DNA of 64,000 nt from Cordia subcordata (Eukaryota > Streptophyta > Magnoliopsida > Boraginales > Cordiaceae), in contig JAPTOF010000001.1 of assembly GCA_028554755.1 (NCBI GenBank), positions 32,879,501 to 32,943,500 of the forward strand. The letters are read 5' to 3'. A program made the translations under genes and the position numbers. The notes beneath the pieces were generated by a model. That model saw nothing but the letters and a program-made list of their open reading frames with translations, made no database searches and was not told the origin of the DNA. The first letter of the stretch is position 1, and every line of letters starts with the position of its first letter. Positions 34,810 through 46,170 of this stretch are shown here, in pieces.

Positions 34810-35960
34810 CTACTCACGCCAAAGAAACCATAAAATGTAAATAGGAATAAGCCATCTCACATGCCCCTTCCTACAATAATCTCCTGAAAAAACCCAAGCT
34901 ACAAGCCAATGATGTATCTGATCAGATTTGGGAATGCGAACCTTAAACATATCAGCAGAAAATCTCCACACTCGGACAGGTTTATCCCCATTAAGAAATA
35001 GATGAGGCAAGTGTTCAGACGCACTGAAACAGACACACCCGAAGCTAAAGTAATACGTTTCTTTCTTAACTGCTCATCAACAGGAATCCACCCATTCAAA
35101 AGCTTCCACATAAAGAAAGATATTTTCACAGGAATTGCCTTATATCAAATCAATGAGAAAGACCTTCGCACGACCCCTTGCTGTCCTATTTCATTCCATG
35201 CACTTTTAAGGGCAAAATCCCCGTTATTTGTGAGAGCCCAAAAAAGCTCATCTTCTCCTTCCCCACTAATTGGAACCTCAATAATCTTAAACACAAGCCA
35301 ATCAGGCAAACACTATCTCAACTTGCTCTCATCCCAACTATTACCCTCCAAAAAATCCTTAACTCGCACCTCGGGAATGCTCGTACTAGGGATTTGCGCA
35401 GCAATTGGCTTATGCCCCAGGCAGACAGACATCATACAAAAAGAAACATTACCTCCCTGAATTCTCCATCTGATATGCTTTTCATAGAAAAGCCTCTGCC
35501 TTATTCATACGCTTCCAGATAAGAGAATCTTGTTGCCTTAGAGAAATCAAAGTCGGGGTGAACATTCACACCATACTTCCCTTGCGTAAATCTCGTCCAA
35601 AGACATTCAACAATTCTGAATCTCTACCACAATTTCATCCCCATAGTGAGATTCATATCTGCAAGAGACCAAAAATTAAGGCCCCCTTCATTCTCCGAGA
35701 AACAAACTTTTTCCCATGATGCCCACTGCATTTTCCTTGTATCACCAGCATCCCCCTATGAGAACCGGTTAAACAACCTCTCCAACTATTAAGAACACAG
35801 CTACAGGCTTTAAGCACTTGCAAGAGATGTATAGGCATGGCTGCGAGAATACCCCTAAGAAGAGTAATAAACAACCCCCCCCCCCAAGCGAGAAAGTACC
35901 TGACATTCCTATCCATTGATCCTATCCTTAATACGTTGAACCATCCCATCAAACAGAATA
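34810..35960 (-). pseudogene. LINE B RT C-terminal part and zf-RVT domain
   Basis: The frame 35952-35653 matches the RT thumb/connection text of plant LINEs (LAWGGGLFITLLRGILAAMP, IHLLQVLKACSCVLN). The frame 35129-34899 (KISFFMWKLLNGWIPVDEQL) and the one at 35010-34810 are the zf-RVT domain. A poly-C run of 11 at 35876-35886 marks a likely frameshift hotspot. Confidence 0.78.
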
Positions 35961-36029
35961 ACTTTTTTATGACCCTTGAAAGCAGAGTAACTTTTTGCAG
36001 CTTAAAACTATTTACCTGTTGGACAATCT

Positions 36030-37200
36030 CTACTCTCTTCTTGTTGGCCTTTCTAGATATATAAAACCACTTTTTGTTTTATTAACATGTTGCCCAGAAT
36101 TCTGCTTATACCTTCGAAGGAACTTCATGATTCTCGTAAGGAGAGATTTCGAGACATTGTCAAAAATAACAATGTCATCAGCAAAAGAAAGATGCGAAAC
36201 TCCGACAGGGTACCTCGAAAGATACGCTATATCATTATGCTTTTCAAACTGCTCATATAGTCCTCGTGAGAGATACTCAGCTGCCAGAATAAAGAGCAGC
36301 AACGAAAGAGGATGTCCTTGCCATAGACCTCTTCCGGATTTAAACCAACCAATCAACCCACCATTGACTATAAGAGAAAACCAACAATTAGTAGCGCATT
36401 TACAAACCTTATCAACCCGGGCCTCATCAAAACCGAAGCTTCGCATCATCTTAAAAAGATAACCCCAATCAAGTTTGTCATACGACTTAGCCATATCCAG
36501 GTTCAAAATGATATTAGATCCATTCACCTTAGCATCTAACATATGAATTAACTCCTGTGTCGACAGAGTGTTATCACTTATCAACCTATTACCCACAAAA
36601 CCACTCTGATTCTCATAAATCAACCGGCTCATGATTGGAACCAATCTAAGAGTGAAGATCTTCGTGACGATCTTATTGAAAACCGTACAAAGACTAATAA
36701 GTCTGAAATCAGTCCATCTGGAGGCATTCTTCTTCTTAAGGATAACAACAATGAATGTAGACGTTACTCCTCTTGGAAGAACGGCCCCTGGGAAAAAATC
36801 CCCCACTGCATTAAATAAGTTTTTACACATAATATCCCAACAGCTTTGATAGCCTATTCGGATCAATCTCAAAGACAGCCCTTTTAATTTCCTCCATGGT
36901 TGGAACAGCATTGAGAAGCAAATTATCCTCTTCTCCCAACACCTTGGGAATAAAATCCCATGTACCATCCTTCCCAACCTCATTCTCTTTTTGTAACAAC
37001 CTAGAGAAAAAATTAACTGCAGACTCTTTAATATCATCCGGTTCCACAATCACATTCCCTTTATCGTCGATGATTTTGTGAATAACATTTCTAACTCTTT
37101 TCCTACAAACCAACGCTTGGTAATACCGAGTATTACGCTCTCCTTCGACCAACCAACGACAACCTGATTTCTACTACCAAAAAGCTTCTCAATATCCAAG
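36030..37200 (-). pseudogene. LINE B reverse transcriptase core
   Basis: The frame 37152-36823 starts with MVEGERNTRYYQALVCRKRV, the usual lead-in (GDRNTKYFH-like). The frame 37049-36030 (339 aa) holds the RT core: GRMVHG and SFIVVILKKKN-like text, DFRLISLC, IYENQSGFVGNRLISDN, NLDMAKSYDKLDW, GRGLWQGHPLSLLLFILAAE and SFADDIVIF. The catalytic FADD box is intact, so this is the best preserved part of the LINE. The two frames overlap in different phases, so a frameshift separates them. The 5' side ends at 37282, where the Copia begins. Confidence 0.88.
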
Positions 37201-37282
37201 ACCTATTTCAACTGTGCCTAGTTCTTGGACAACTTCTCCTTAGCCTCACCCAACATGATATTTTGAAATTCTGATCTTGGCC

Positions 37283-37668
37283 TGTTGGGGAAAAACATGC
37301 AAACACGAAGAATACGAGAAGAAATAACGGACACAAAAAATTACGTGGTTCGGCTTTGAAGCCTACGTCCACGGGCAACAGAGAATAATTATATTACTGA
37401 TCACGAATGCTACAAGGCTCTCACTTTGGTTTCTCTCACCCCACATACCATAAGAGGTATGAACCTCTACACCCCCATGGGGTGCGACCCTAAGGCACCA
37501 AACACAATGTCCTAGCCCCTATTTATAGTACACAAGTATCCTAATCCGTATTCTACAAGGATAAGGAAACAGTATACTACTAGGAAAAGGAAACAGTATA
37601 CTACAAGGAAAAGGACTGAAAGGAAATTTGCTATTCTTGTTGCCTAAGAATTCGGGCCACATTCAACA
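37283..37668 (-). repeat. Copia 3' LTR
   Basis: TGTTGGGG to ATTCAACA, 386 bp. Minus-strand TATA box ACTATAAATAGGGG at about 37517-37530. Confidence 0.95.
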
Positions 37669-37682
37669 AATCTCCACCTTGG
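37669..37682 (-). promoter_or_regulatory. Copia polypurine tract
   Basis: Minus strand CCAAGGTGGAGATT immediately before the 3' LTR; the primer for plus-strand DNA synthesis in Tnt1-like elements. The same text precedes the 3' LTR of the Copia at 46995. Confidence 0.9.
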
Positions 37683-37865
37683 CACGTATTCGCTCCAATC
37701 AACACACCATCATCCCTGCTGCCAACTGCCCCTAAGGGCTCACTGCTCCACACCGCAAATAGCAACCAAATCCAAACAATGCTTGAACTTGCTGACTAGA
37801 ACCACCTTAGTCATCATATCTGCTAGATTCTCATGGGTAGAAATCTTCTGCACCGATATGATTTC

Positions 37866-39430
37866 TTATGATATAATATCTTTGATAAAATGATATCTAA
37901 CGTCAATATGTTTAGTCCTCTCATGATACATCTGATTCTTCGTCAGATGGATTGCACTCTGACTATTACAAAAGACTGTACTTGTATCTTGCTGCAGTCC
38001 AAGATCACGAACCAGGCCTTGTAACCACATGGCCTCCTTTACAGCTTCTGCAATTGCCATGTACTCCGCTTCAATAGTCGACAATGCCACAGTAAATTGT
38101 AATGTCGCTTTCCAACTGATAGCACATTAAAAAAGAGTAAACACGTAACTCGTCAGAGATCTTCTCTTATCAAGGTCACCCGCAAAGTCTGAATCACAAT
38201 AACCCACCAACCTCGCGCAATCTCCAGTCATCTTGCTAAATAGCAATCCTATATTCGCAGTGCCACGCAAATATCTCATTATCCATTTCACCGCTTCCCA
38301 GTGTGTTTTCCCAAGTGATGCCATATACCTGCTCACATGTAAAATATCAGGACGAGTGCACACCATAGCATACATCAAGCTACCAACAGCACTCGAGTAT
38401 GGAACATGAGACATATGCTCCACCTCCTCCTCAGTTTTAGGTGACAAATCTGCAGACAATTTGAAGTGAGCAACAAGCGGCACACTCACGAGCTTTGCTT
38501 TCACATCCCGAAACGCTCTAGCACTTTCTCAATATAACTCTGTTGAGACAAGAACAGCTTCCCCGCGTTTCTATATCTGTGAATCTCCATGCCAAGAATC
38601 TTCTTCGCTGCTCCAAGATCTTTCATCTCAAACTCATCACCTAGCTGCTTCTTTAATTTGTCGATTGCAGACATGCTTTTAGCAGCAATAAGCATATCAT
38701 CGACATACAACAGCAAATACATAAACGAACCATCTGGAAGCTTCTTGAGATATATACAGCTGTCGTAGGCACTCCTTGTGTATCCAGCACCTACCATGAA
38801 TGTGTCAAATCTCTTGTACCATTGCCGAGGTGACTGCTTCAACCCATACAATGACTTCTTCAGTTTGCAAACATGGTTCTCCTTTCCAGGAACTACATAC
38901 CCCTCCGGCTGACTCATGTAAATTTGCTCTTCAGGATCACCATACAAAAACGTTGTTTTCACATCTAGCTGCTCAAGCTCTAAGTCATGAAGAGCAACCA
39001 AGGCAAGTAAAACCCTGATGGAAGTATGCTTCACAACCGGAGAGAACACTTCGTTGAAGTCAACACCCTCCCTTTGTGTATAGCCTTTTGCCACCAACCG
39101 TGCCTTGTATCGAGGACCTTCAACCCCTGGAGTACCTTCCTTTTTCTTGTAAACCCATTTGCAACCGACAACTCGCTGTCCCTTAGGCAATTCAACAAAC
39201 TCCCATGTTTGATTCTTATGAAGAGACTCAATCTCCTCACTCATGGCACCCACCCATTGAGCAGAACCTTTCCCAGATATGGCCTCTTTGTATGAATTCG
39301 GCTCATGTCCTTCAATTGTTTCGGCAACAGTAAAAGCATAAGCAACAAGATCAGCGTATCCATACCTTTGAGGCTTTCTAATCTGTCTCCTTTCTCGCGA
39401 TGGCAATCTTTGTATACATTGTTCGGGCAT
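37866..39430 (-). pseudogene. Copia reverse transcriptase and RNase H
   Basis: The frame 39430-38501 (309 aa) is an RVT_2 domain: SEEIESLHKNQTWEFVELPK, ARLVAKGYTQREGVDFNEVF, YGLKQSPRQWY and the catalytic YVDDMLIA. It changes frame near 38502 into 38504-38127 (SAVGSLMYAMVCTRPD, GYCDSDFAGDLDKRRS, the first RNase H Asp). It ends with 38090-37866 (MALSTIEAEYMAI with the RNase H Glu, SAIHLTKN, HIDVRYHFI). Active-site residues are present, but one frameshift and a stop near 38126 keep it from being one protein. Confidence 0.9.
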
Positions 39431-39586
39431 ATTTTGATCATGTGCCTCGATTGGTTGAGTCGGCTGAATTTGATGCTACTATTGCTAGATGGAACATTTG
39501 GTACATCGAAAATACCTCCACCGCTTCTTTGACACCGTGGTCTAAATCAGCTCGCTTTCTCCTTTTCTTGGTCTAATAAAGCGGAC

Positions 39587-40477
39587 TCATTGAATGTGAC
39601 ATCCTGTGATGAGGAAACACGGAGACTTTGGATCTGTGCACCACAACCTGTAACCTTTCCTCTCGGACGCATAGCCTAGAAATATGCATTTCTTTGCCCT
39701 CGGCTCCAACTTGCCATTCTTCACGTGAGCGTATGCAGGGCAACCGAACACCCTCAATCGAGAGTAGTTAGCAGGCTTACCAGACCATAACTCAAAAGGA
39801 GTTTTCAATTCAATAGCTTTAGATGGAGACCTATTCACCAAGTAGCATGCCGTATTGACGGCTTCAGCCTAAAAGTCTTGACTCAAACCAGATTGGGAGA
39901 GCATACAACGAGCTCTCTCCACCAGAGTTCTATTCATGCGTTCTGCAACTCCATTCTGTTGTGGTGTCCCTACACATGTGCGGTGTCTCACAATGCCATG
40001 TTTCTTGCAGAACTCATCAAACTCTTTGTTGCAATATTCCAACCCATTGTCAGTCCTAAGACGCTTCATTTGTTTACCAGTCTGCTTCTCAATCAACGTC
40101 TTCCACTCGACAAATGTTGGAAACGTCTCATCTTTAGTTTTTAAGAAGTATACCCATACCATCCGAGAGTATGCATCAATGAAAGTGATGTAATACCTGG
40201 CACCTTTCTTGGAAGGAACTTTATTAGGACCCCAAAGATCAGAATGAATATAATCAAGTGTGCCTTTGGTGTTCTCCTGCCCCTTACTGAACTTCACCCT
40301 GGTTTGCTTTCCAAAGACACGATGCTCGCAGAATTCAAGCTTTCCAGTTCTTTGTCCACAAAGCAAATCCCTCTTGCTCAGCTCGGTTAGTCCCCTCTCG
40401 CTCATATGGCCCAACCTTTTGTGCCATAACTGCGTAATGTCATTATCACTCTCCTCGGATGTAATAATTTGCAACAC
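39587..40477 (-). pseudogene. Copia integrase
   Basis: 40477-39869 carries the GAG-pre-integrase zinc region ([26 protein letters not shown], where the family's second CxxC has lost a Cys) and the core with all three acidic residues: [15 protein letters not shown], and [12 protein letters not shown]. 39841-39587 continues with the C-terminal part (PFELWSGKPANYSRLRVFGC, KKCIFLGYASERKGYRLW) after one stop near 39867. It would insert the cDNA. Confidence 0.9.
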
Positions 40478-40926
40478 TGAATCGTACTACCTTGAAGGAC
40501 ATATAGGCCGCCAGTCAAGTTCCCTTTCAAGAGCACAATTACACCTTTGGTCACCTTTAAGACACCATTCTCACTTCGGAATTTGTATCCATGAGAATCC
40601 AAACGCCCAAGAGAAATCAAGTTTTTCTTCAGCTCCAGTACATGCCAACACTCGAGAGATCTTGTAATACCATCAAACATCTTGATATTTACGATGCCCA
40701 TTCCCTCCACCTTTAACGAAAGATCATTGCCTAGAAAGACTTTCCCTTCTCTTTTGGAATAAGAAGAGAACCAGTCGCGCCTAGGACACATATGGAACGT
40801 TGCACCAGTATCAAGAATCCATTGATTTTGCCACTGTGATCCACTCACAGTCAAAACTTCCCCGGTACTACTCGAGTTATCCCCATCACTGTCAGCACTC
40901 TCCACCACATTAGCTGAATTCTCCAC
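40402..40926 (-). pseudogene. Copia protease
   Basis: WILDTGATFHMCPRRDWF contains the DTGA active site. The following text (GNDLSLKVEGMGIVNIKMFD, LKKNLISLGRLD) is typical of the linker to the pre-integrase region. The frame runs past the start of the integrase frame, so a shift joins them near 40470. Confidence 0.88.
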
Positions 40927-40929
40927 CTT

Positions 40930-41700
40930 TTTTCTTTCCTTTTCTCAGTCTTGGACATTCTTTCTTAATGTGACCCTTTTCGCCACACTCGAAACAGCGT
41001 AGCTTCCTTGCTCTTGATTTTGACCTTGACTTGCTTTTCTTTCTATCCGAAGATCCTCTATTCTCCGATCTCCTCTACTCACTAAACCTTCCCATGAACT
41101 TTTTCCCTATGTCCCGGAATATGTGTTTGAAGATCCTTCGATTTTAATGAAGTAATCACATCTTCAAAAGTAATTTTATCCCTCCTGCATACAACATAGT
41201 GTCCACAAAGTTCATATATGAAGGCGATAAGGAGCATAATACGATCATAGCTTGATCTTCGTCATCAATTTTAACACCCACATCCTTCAAAGCAATAAAA
41301 CAAGAGGTAAACTCATCAAGGTGTTGTTTTAGTGAGGTACCTTCTTTCATTCTAAGATGATACAATCGCTTCTTCAAGTAGAGGCGATTAGTGAGAGATT
41401 TAGAGGCATACAATTCCACCAAAGTATTCCAAGCCTCAATCATTGCGTCTTCTCAAAGAATCTCCAAAGAATACTTCATTTGTCACGAACATATGTATTG
41501 CACTCAAGGCTTTCGCCGAGTTCTTCTCTCATTCTTTGGTTCTATCTTTTAGGATCACTCCTTCAATGACTTTCCAAAGTCCTGCATTGTCATAAATGCC
41601 TTGAATCGATCCTCCAAAGACTGAAACTCATTCTCCCGTCAAACTTCTCGATTTCAAACTTTCCACCTGTGGAAGACATCTTCGTTTGCTCAAAACTCAC
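40930..41700 (-). pseudogene. Copia gag
   Basis: The start reads TGGKFEIEKFDGRMSFSLWR near 41680-41620 (family: KFEIEKFDG-FSLWK), then shifts. The frame 41443-41156 is the UBN2-type capsid core (TLVELYASKSLTNRLYLKKR, LKQHLDEFTSCFIAL). The zinc knuckle lies at about 41000-40960 (FECGEKGHIKKECP). At least two shifts are present. Confidence 0.8.
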
Positions 41701-41774
41701 ACTTCGGGATTGAATTTGGCTCAATGGATCGCAAAAACGGATTCAGCACGTCGAAAAACCTTAGGAACACCCCT

Positions 41775-42012
41775 GGTCAACTTTGGTCAACACCGGTCAA
41801 AGTCAAACCTATTGGTCAAAGTCAACACCATCCCTAAACACGTACTTCGGAGTAAAATCTGGAAAAACAGATCCCAAAAACGGACTCAGCACGTCGAAAA
41901 ACGTGGGGTAAGGCTTTGGTCAAACTCGGTCAACCCTTGGTCAATGGTCAACGGTCAAAGTCAACCCCGGTCAAACCCTGGTCAACGCTGGTCAACGCCG
42001 GTCAAAGGTCAA
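41775..42012 (-). promoter_or_regulatory. TTGACC-rich leader (W-box core array) of the Copia
   Basis: Between primer site and gag the minus strand carries 14 copies of TTGACC and 3 of TTGACT in about 240 bp. TTGAC(C/T) is the core bound by plant WRKY factors. The copies are unevenly spaced and lie in the transcribed leader, not in U3. A regulatory role is inference; they could also be a simple sequence expansion. Confidence 0.6.
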
Positions 42013-42543
42013 AGCAGTTTTTTCTTTTTTTGTTTCAGGACTAAATCTAAGCCCAAATAAAAATTTCTTTTTTATTCTTTTGGCCTAAACTAAACCCAAA
42101 CTCAAAAAAGAAATTTATTATTTTTCGCCAGAACCTGCTCAACAAAAAATTAATTAACCCAAGACCCAAGGCCTAGCCAAAATTGGACAAGGCCACTACC
42201 CAGGCCCGATCCAAATAAACCCAAAGACCCAAAGCCTACAAACCCTAAACCTGCTTTACAAACTTGAACCAATTTTCAAAAAATAATACCTGAATACCAA
42301 AAACCAACCTCAAGAGCACGCGAACTCTATCTTCTTCGCTTGTTCTTCAAACCCAAACACGAACCAGGACCCACCGACGCAAGCTTCCACTCCAACCACC
42401 AACGCTCAACGTAGACAGCACCGGAGCACTCCTCGCCGAACAAAGACCTTTGTTGGGTTAGGCACCGTTTGGTTTGAGAAATTTTGGTTTCACATTGAGT
42501 TTTGATTTTTCCTTTTTCCCTCAAGAAGCGGATTAATACCTAT
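42013..42543 (-). other. Copia untranslated leader, 5' part
   Basis: About 530 bp between the primer binding site and the TTGACC array, C- and A-rich on the plus strand (CCAAACTCAAAAAAG, AGGCCCGATCC). No gene. Confidence 0.6.
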
Positions 42544-42555
42544 GTTCTGATACCA
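42544..42555 (-). promoter_or_regulatory. Copia primer binding site
   Basis: Minus strand TGGTATCAGAAC, three bases inside the 5' LTR; complementary to initiator-Met tRNA with one change. Confidence 0.9.
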
Positions 42556-42558
42556 GTT

Positions 42559-42944
42559 TGTTGGGGAAAAACATGCAAACACGAAGAATACGAGAAGAAA
42601 TAACGGACACAAGAAATTACGTGGTTCGGCTTTGAAGCCTACGTCCACGGGCAACAGAGAATAATTATATTACTGATCACGAATGCTACAAGGCTCTCAC
42701 TTTGGTTTCTCTCACCCCACATATCATAAGAGGTATGAACCTTTACACCCCCATGGGGTGCGACCCTAAGGCACCAAATACAATGTCCTAGCCCCTATTT
42801 ATAGTACACAAGTATCCTAATCTGTATTCTACAAGGATAAGGAAACAGTATACTATTAGGAAAAGGAAACAGTATACTACAAGGAAAAGGACTGAAAAGA
42901 AATTTACTATTTTTGTTGCCTAAGAATTCGGGCCACATTCAACA
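42559..42944 (-). repeat. Copia 5' LTR
   Basis: TGTTGGGG to ATTCAACA, 386 bp, same length as the 3' copy. All nine differences are transitions, and in eight of them this copy has the T or A. Confidence 0.95.
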
Positions 42945-43910
42945 TGGCCTTTTTAACCTTTTCAAAGATGTCCCAAAACACATTTTTATTCCACCATCGA
43001 AGGCCAGTTTTCAACTGAAGTTGTTTATGCCAAAACCTCCCGATGCCTTCACCTTCTATTGGTTCATCCCATTTTTTCTTGACATAATCTCAAAAAGCAT
43101 GGTGTTTAGTCCAGACATTGAGGAATCTAAAAGAAGAAGGTCCATGAAGATCCTCCCTCTTGTAAGAGATAAGCAGCGGGCAATGGTCTGAATTAACTAT
43201 AGCAAGATACTAACAGTCATTGTAGAAAAGCAATTTGCTCAATTGAGATTAATGCAAACTCTATCCAGTCTTTGACATATACCTTATAGGTCCAAGTAAA
43301 GCAATTCCGAGTAAAACCCGCATCCTCCAACCCACACTTCAAAACATAGGCGTTGAACTCTTTCATAGAAATGCCTTTGGATCTAGCTCCATTTAGTCTC
43401 TCCCCTGCATGAATAATAGTATTAAAGTCCCCGTCTACCAACCAAGAGTCAGCCATTTGAGTGGCCCTTTCAATCAGTTCTACCCAATGCTCACGCCTTC
43501 CCGTGATAAGATTATCTACATAAACAAATGTAACTCCTACTTTACATGGCATCTTGGCACATTTAATCCCAATAGTAAGGGCTTGAGCCCGGTCACTAAG
43601 CACCTCAACCTGCAACTCATCATCCCAAAAAATCCAGATCTTGTTATTCACATTCGCCTTACAATTATAAAAACCAAGTTTACGGCCATAAAAATCAAGC
43701 TAATTTGCCGTAACAAAAGGTTCCAAAAGACCAATCTTCGGACAATGCATACTTTCAAGAGTCTTCAACTGCCACCAACTATCTGGACCCTCAACTCCTC
43801 CAATATTCCAGATAAGTCCACTGATCATTGGGAAATTAATTGGAGATGGTACGAGAGAGACCTTTAGCAGGTCCTTTACTCTGTAACACAGGCAGTAAAG
43901 CTCTAACAAG
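42945..43910 (-). pseudogene. LINE B endonuclease
   Basis: Minus strand: GLIWNIGGVEGPDSWWQL and KIGLLEPFV (N-terminal strand and metal-binding Glu, near 43820-43720). Then 43651-43217 with SWLVDGDFNTIIHAGERLNG, the GDFN catalytic box, and RNCFTWTY. Then VNSDHCPLLISYKREDLHG (43195-43140), the SDH box. It ends at 42945 (GRFWHKQL and WDIFEKVKKA), where the Copia entered. A stop near 43090 and the shift between the first two frames inactivate it. Confidence 0.85.
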
Positions 43911-44597
43911 AGTCTTAAAATTCACCTTTTTGCCATTTTTCTTCCTCAGTTTATTACTCAGAGGATCAGAGTTACTTCTCACAAGTTCACGAGTTTGAAC
44001 AGCCTCCATGTCCTCATCTCTCGTGTCTTGGTTATCCTCGCCTTCCTTGCCGTCATCAACATGAAGAGGTTGTCCACCAATTCTACCGTGGGAAGCTCAC
44101 TCGACTGTATACGCATTTACACACTCACCTTTTCAGTCACCAGATTGCCCCCTCCCTTTCAGGAATCTCCTCTGCTGTTCATGCTTTTAACAACATCAAC
44201 TGCCTCCACAGGTCCTATATTTGAACCTCCAAGTTGCTCAGCTCCTTGATTCACCTCTTCCAGGCCTTTATCAGCACCTTTCGTGGTGTTTCCGCCTCGT
44301 TTATATCTTCTTCTTGCAAGTCATTCAAAATGTCATACTCATTCGAAGTTGAGATGCTGCTTACCACTATCTTCTTTTGCTTGCCTTTACCAATATTAGC
44401 TTCCTCTTCTTTTCTTTTAACACCTTCCATCATATTAGCTCTGAATTCTCCTTGATTACTAATACTCCACCACCAACGCCATTTGGCTCATCAAAAGACA
44501 ACTTCCTTCTCCTATTGTTAACATGCACATAACCATCACTCGACAGATTGGGTGGCGTTTACTGAGTGTTTTGAGAGTTATCACTATCATGTCCCTG
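43911..44597 (-). pseudogene. LINE B ORF1-ORF2 linker
   Basis: Short frames of low complexity on the minus strand, such as 44433-44251 (MEGVKRKEEEANIGKGKQKK). This is the lysine- and glutamate-rich text usual between the knuckle of ORF1 and the endonuclease. SWAQGHDSDNSQNTQ near 44610-44565 marks the edge of the inserted repeat block. Confidence 0.5.
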
Positions 44598-45350
44598 AGC
44601 CCAGCTCACTACACCTGCGAATGAGACTAGTGTTGTAGGCATAACAAGTAACTAGTTGGGCCTCAAATAAATTAACCCAAAACAGTTAACCTAAGTTTTT
44701 AGTTATACTCACATCATCCGCTCCACATTTACCCTGATGTGGGATACCACATTCACCTCCCACCAATATGGGATATCACACCACCCACTCCACATATTCA
44801 TCCCTGCCGATATGGGATATCACATTTACCCCGTTGTGCGATACCACATTCGCCCCTCGTCGATGTGGGATATCACACCACCCACTCCACATTCACCCCT
44901 GCCAATGTGGGATATCACATTTACTCCCCATTGAGGACCTGATGTCTTCGTCAAGGCACACAATCACACACAAGACCAAGCGGTGTAGGATTCTAAAAGT
45001 AGGATACCACATTCACCCACTGCCGATGTGGGATATCACATTTACCCCATTGAGGATTTGATGTCCTCGTCAGAGCACACAATCACACACGAGACTAGGC
45101 GGTGCCGGATTTTAGAAATGGTTTCTACGGGCTCATGTCCTCAAACCCAGCCTCCCAATCCCGCGAACGAGATTGGTGTGGTAGGTATAACAAATAACTA
45201 CTTAGATCTCAAATCAACTAGCATAAAATAGCTAACCCAGGTTATTAGTTATACTCATACCACCCACTTATAAACAAGTCACAAATAACCCCACAAACCG
45301 ATATGGAATACTACATTCACCCCGCCGATGTGGGATACCACAATCACCAT
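44598..45350. repeat. GATATC-rich repeat block inside LINE B
   Basis: Many units of ATGTGGGATATCACA or ATGTGGGATACCACA, each followed by TTCACCC-type text, at 44737-45060 and again at 45300-45350. Longer direct repeats also occur: GAATGAGACTAGTGTTG (44621) against GAACGAGATTGGTGTGG (45164), each followed by about 90 bp of related DNA to TTAGTTATACTCA. GGACCTGATGTC/TTCGTC and GATTTGATGTC/CTCGTC mark two copies of a third segment. The block interrupts the minus-strand LINE; the borders are estimates. Confidence 0.75.
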
Positions 45351-46130
45351 GCCTTCTTCCACCCAAAACAGTATCTCTAAGATCCTCTTAAGCCTGAGCA
45401 TGTTCCTCCTCAGTAGTTCTATTCTTATTTCGTTCATTTTTATTTTTTGCTTTTTGACGAGCCTCTTTTTTTTTTTGGTTTGGGCATTCTTCTCAAGATC
45501 AGCATGACACTCCCCCCTCGCATGACCAATATGAAAACATCGTGTGTAGTATTTGGGCAGGTGTTCAAACTCAACCTCCTGATCAAACCCTTCCACAATC
45601 TCCCCTTTTCTATTCTTAATATGCACACACACAGATGCTTTTGCAAACAATCATACTCAACGCATTCTCTAGGACTTGAAGACCGAGACTCTTTCGACAT
45701 AGGCTCATCCATTAACAAAGGCTTCCCGACATCTTTAGCAAGTAATAAAATGAGAATCTCTCGTACATATTATACTTAGTATTTGAGAACGAGATCCATA
45801 CTGGAACTATCGAAGGCTCTTTCTCTGTATGAAAGTCTGGCGTCCATTTAAAGGTACGCATTGTATATCCGCCCACGTCCCAAACACTAACGCCCCACAC
45901 TCGCTTGCAGTCAGCCTCACTGGAAAGCCAAAAAATGACATGTCTTGGATCTCAAGATTTAACGTCGTAGGCTGCAGTAAGGGATTACGATCTCAAGAAT
46001 CGACGAATGATGTCCATCTCCGGTGTGACCACAAATTTCCCCACCACTGCGTTTTTTAGACGATCAGAGAGGGCTGGAAACTCATCATCATACACGTAAA
46101 CAGATGTTTCATTCTTATAGGTCTCAGGTT
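45279..46130 (-). pseudogene. LINE B ORF1: DUF4283 and zinc knuckle
   Basis: The minus strand from about 46080 reads LSDRLKNAVVGKFVVTPEMD (DUF4283 start). Then come DPRHVIFWLSSEADCKRVWG and the frame 45900-45712 with YTMRTFKWTPDFHTEKEPSI and VPVWISF. The frame 45650-45279 has the knuckle YYTRCFHIGHARGECHAD, in which the first Cys is Tyr. Two stops near 45985 and 45957 and a frame change are present. A nucleic-acid-binding protein of the LINE particle. Confidence 0.82.
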
Positions 46131-46170
46131 CCTGCCAGGATCGGTATAAGGTTCCTAGAAAGAATCTTTT

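Larger units (their letters stand above)
37283..42944 (-). mobile_element. Tnt1-like Copia retrotransposon, nearly complete
   Basis: Two 386-bp LTRs begin TGTTGGGG and end ATTCAACA, with 9 differences seen between them. The minus strand carries a primer binding site (42555-42544, TGGTATCAGAAC), gag, protease, integrase, reverse transcriptase and RNase H, in Copia order, and a polypurine tract (37682-37669). Target duplication TGGCC at 37278-37282 and 42945-42949. It split LINE B between endonuclease and RT. The coding part is broken by a few stops and shifts, but every catalytic box that I could find is intact, so decay is recent. Confidence 0.95.
34150..46170 (-). mobile_element. LINE B (non-LTR retrotransposon), interrupted
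   Basis: Minus strand, right to left: ORF1 with DUF4283 and a knuckle (46130-45279), a linker frame, ORF2 endonuclease (43910-42945), reverse transcriptase (37200-35650), zf-RVT (35129-34810) and RNase H (34694-34164). A Copia element at 37283-42944 sits between endonuclease and RT, and a GATATC-rich repeat block at 44598-45350 sits in the ORF1 3' region. Borders are approximate: no poly-A or target duplication was recognised. It is of the same general type as LINE A but keeps an RNase H. Confidence 0.85.

Noticed and set aside
35002..35522. Plus-strand frames of 152 and 114 codons
   Set aside because: Antisense of the zf-RVT region of LINE B.
39878..40667. Plus-strand frames of 85-135 codons
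   Set aside because: Antisense of integrase and protease of the Copia at 37283-42944.
44737..45061. Overlapping plus-strand frames with GYHIHP repeats
   Set aside because: They are open in all three phases because of the ATGTGGGATATCACA repeats; repeat artefacts.
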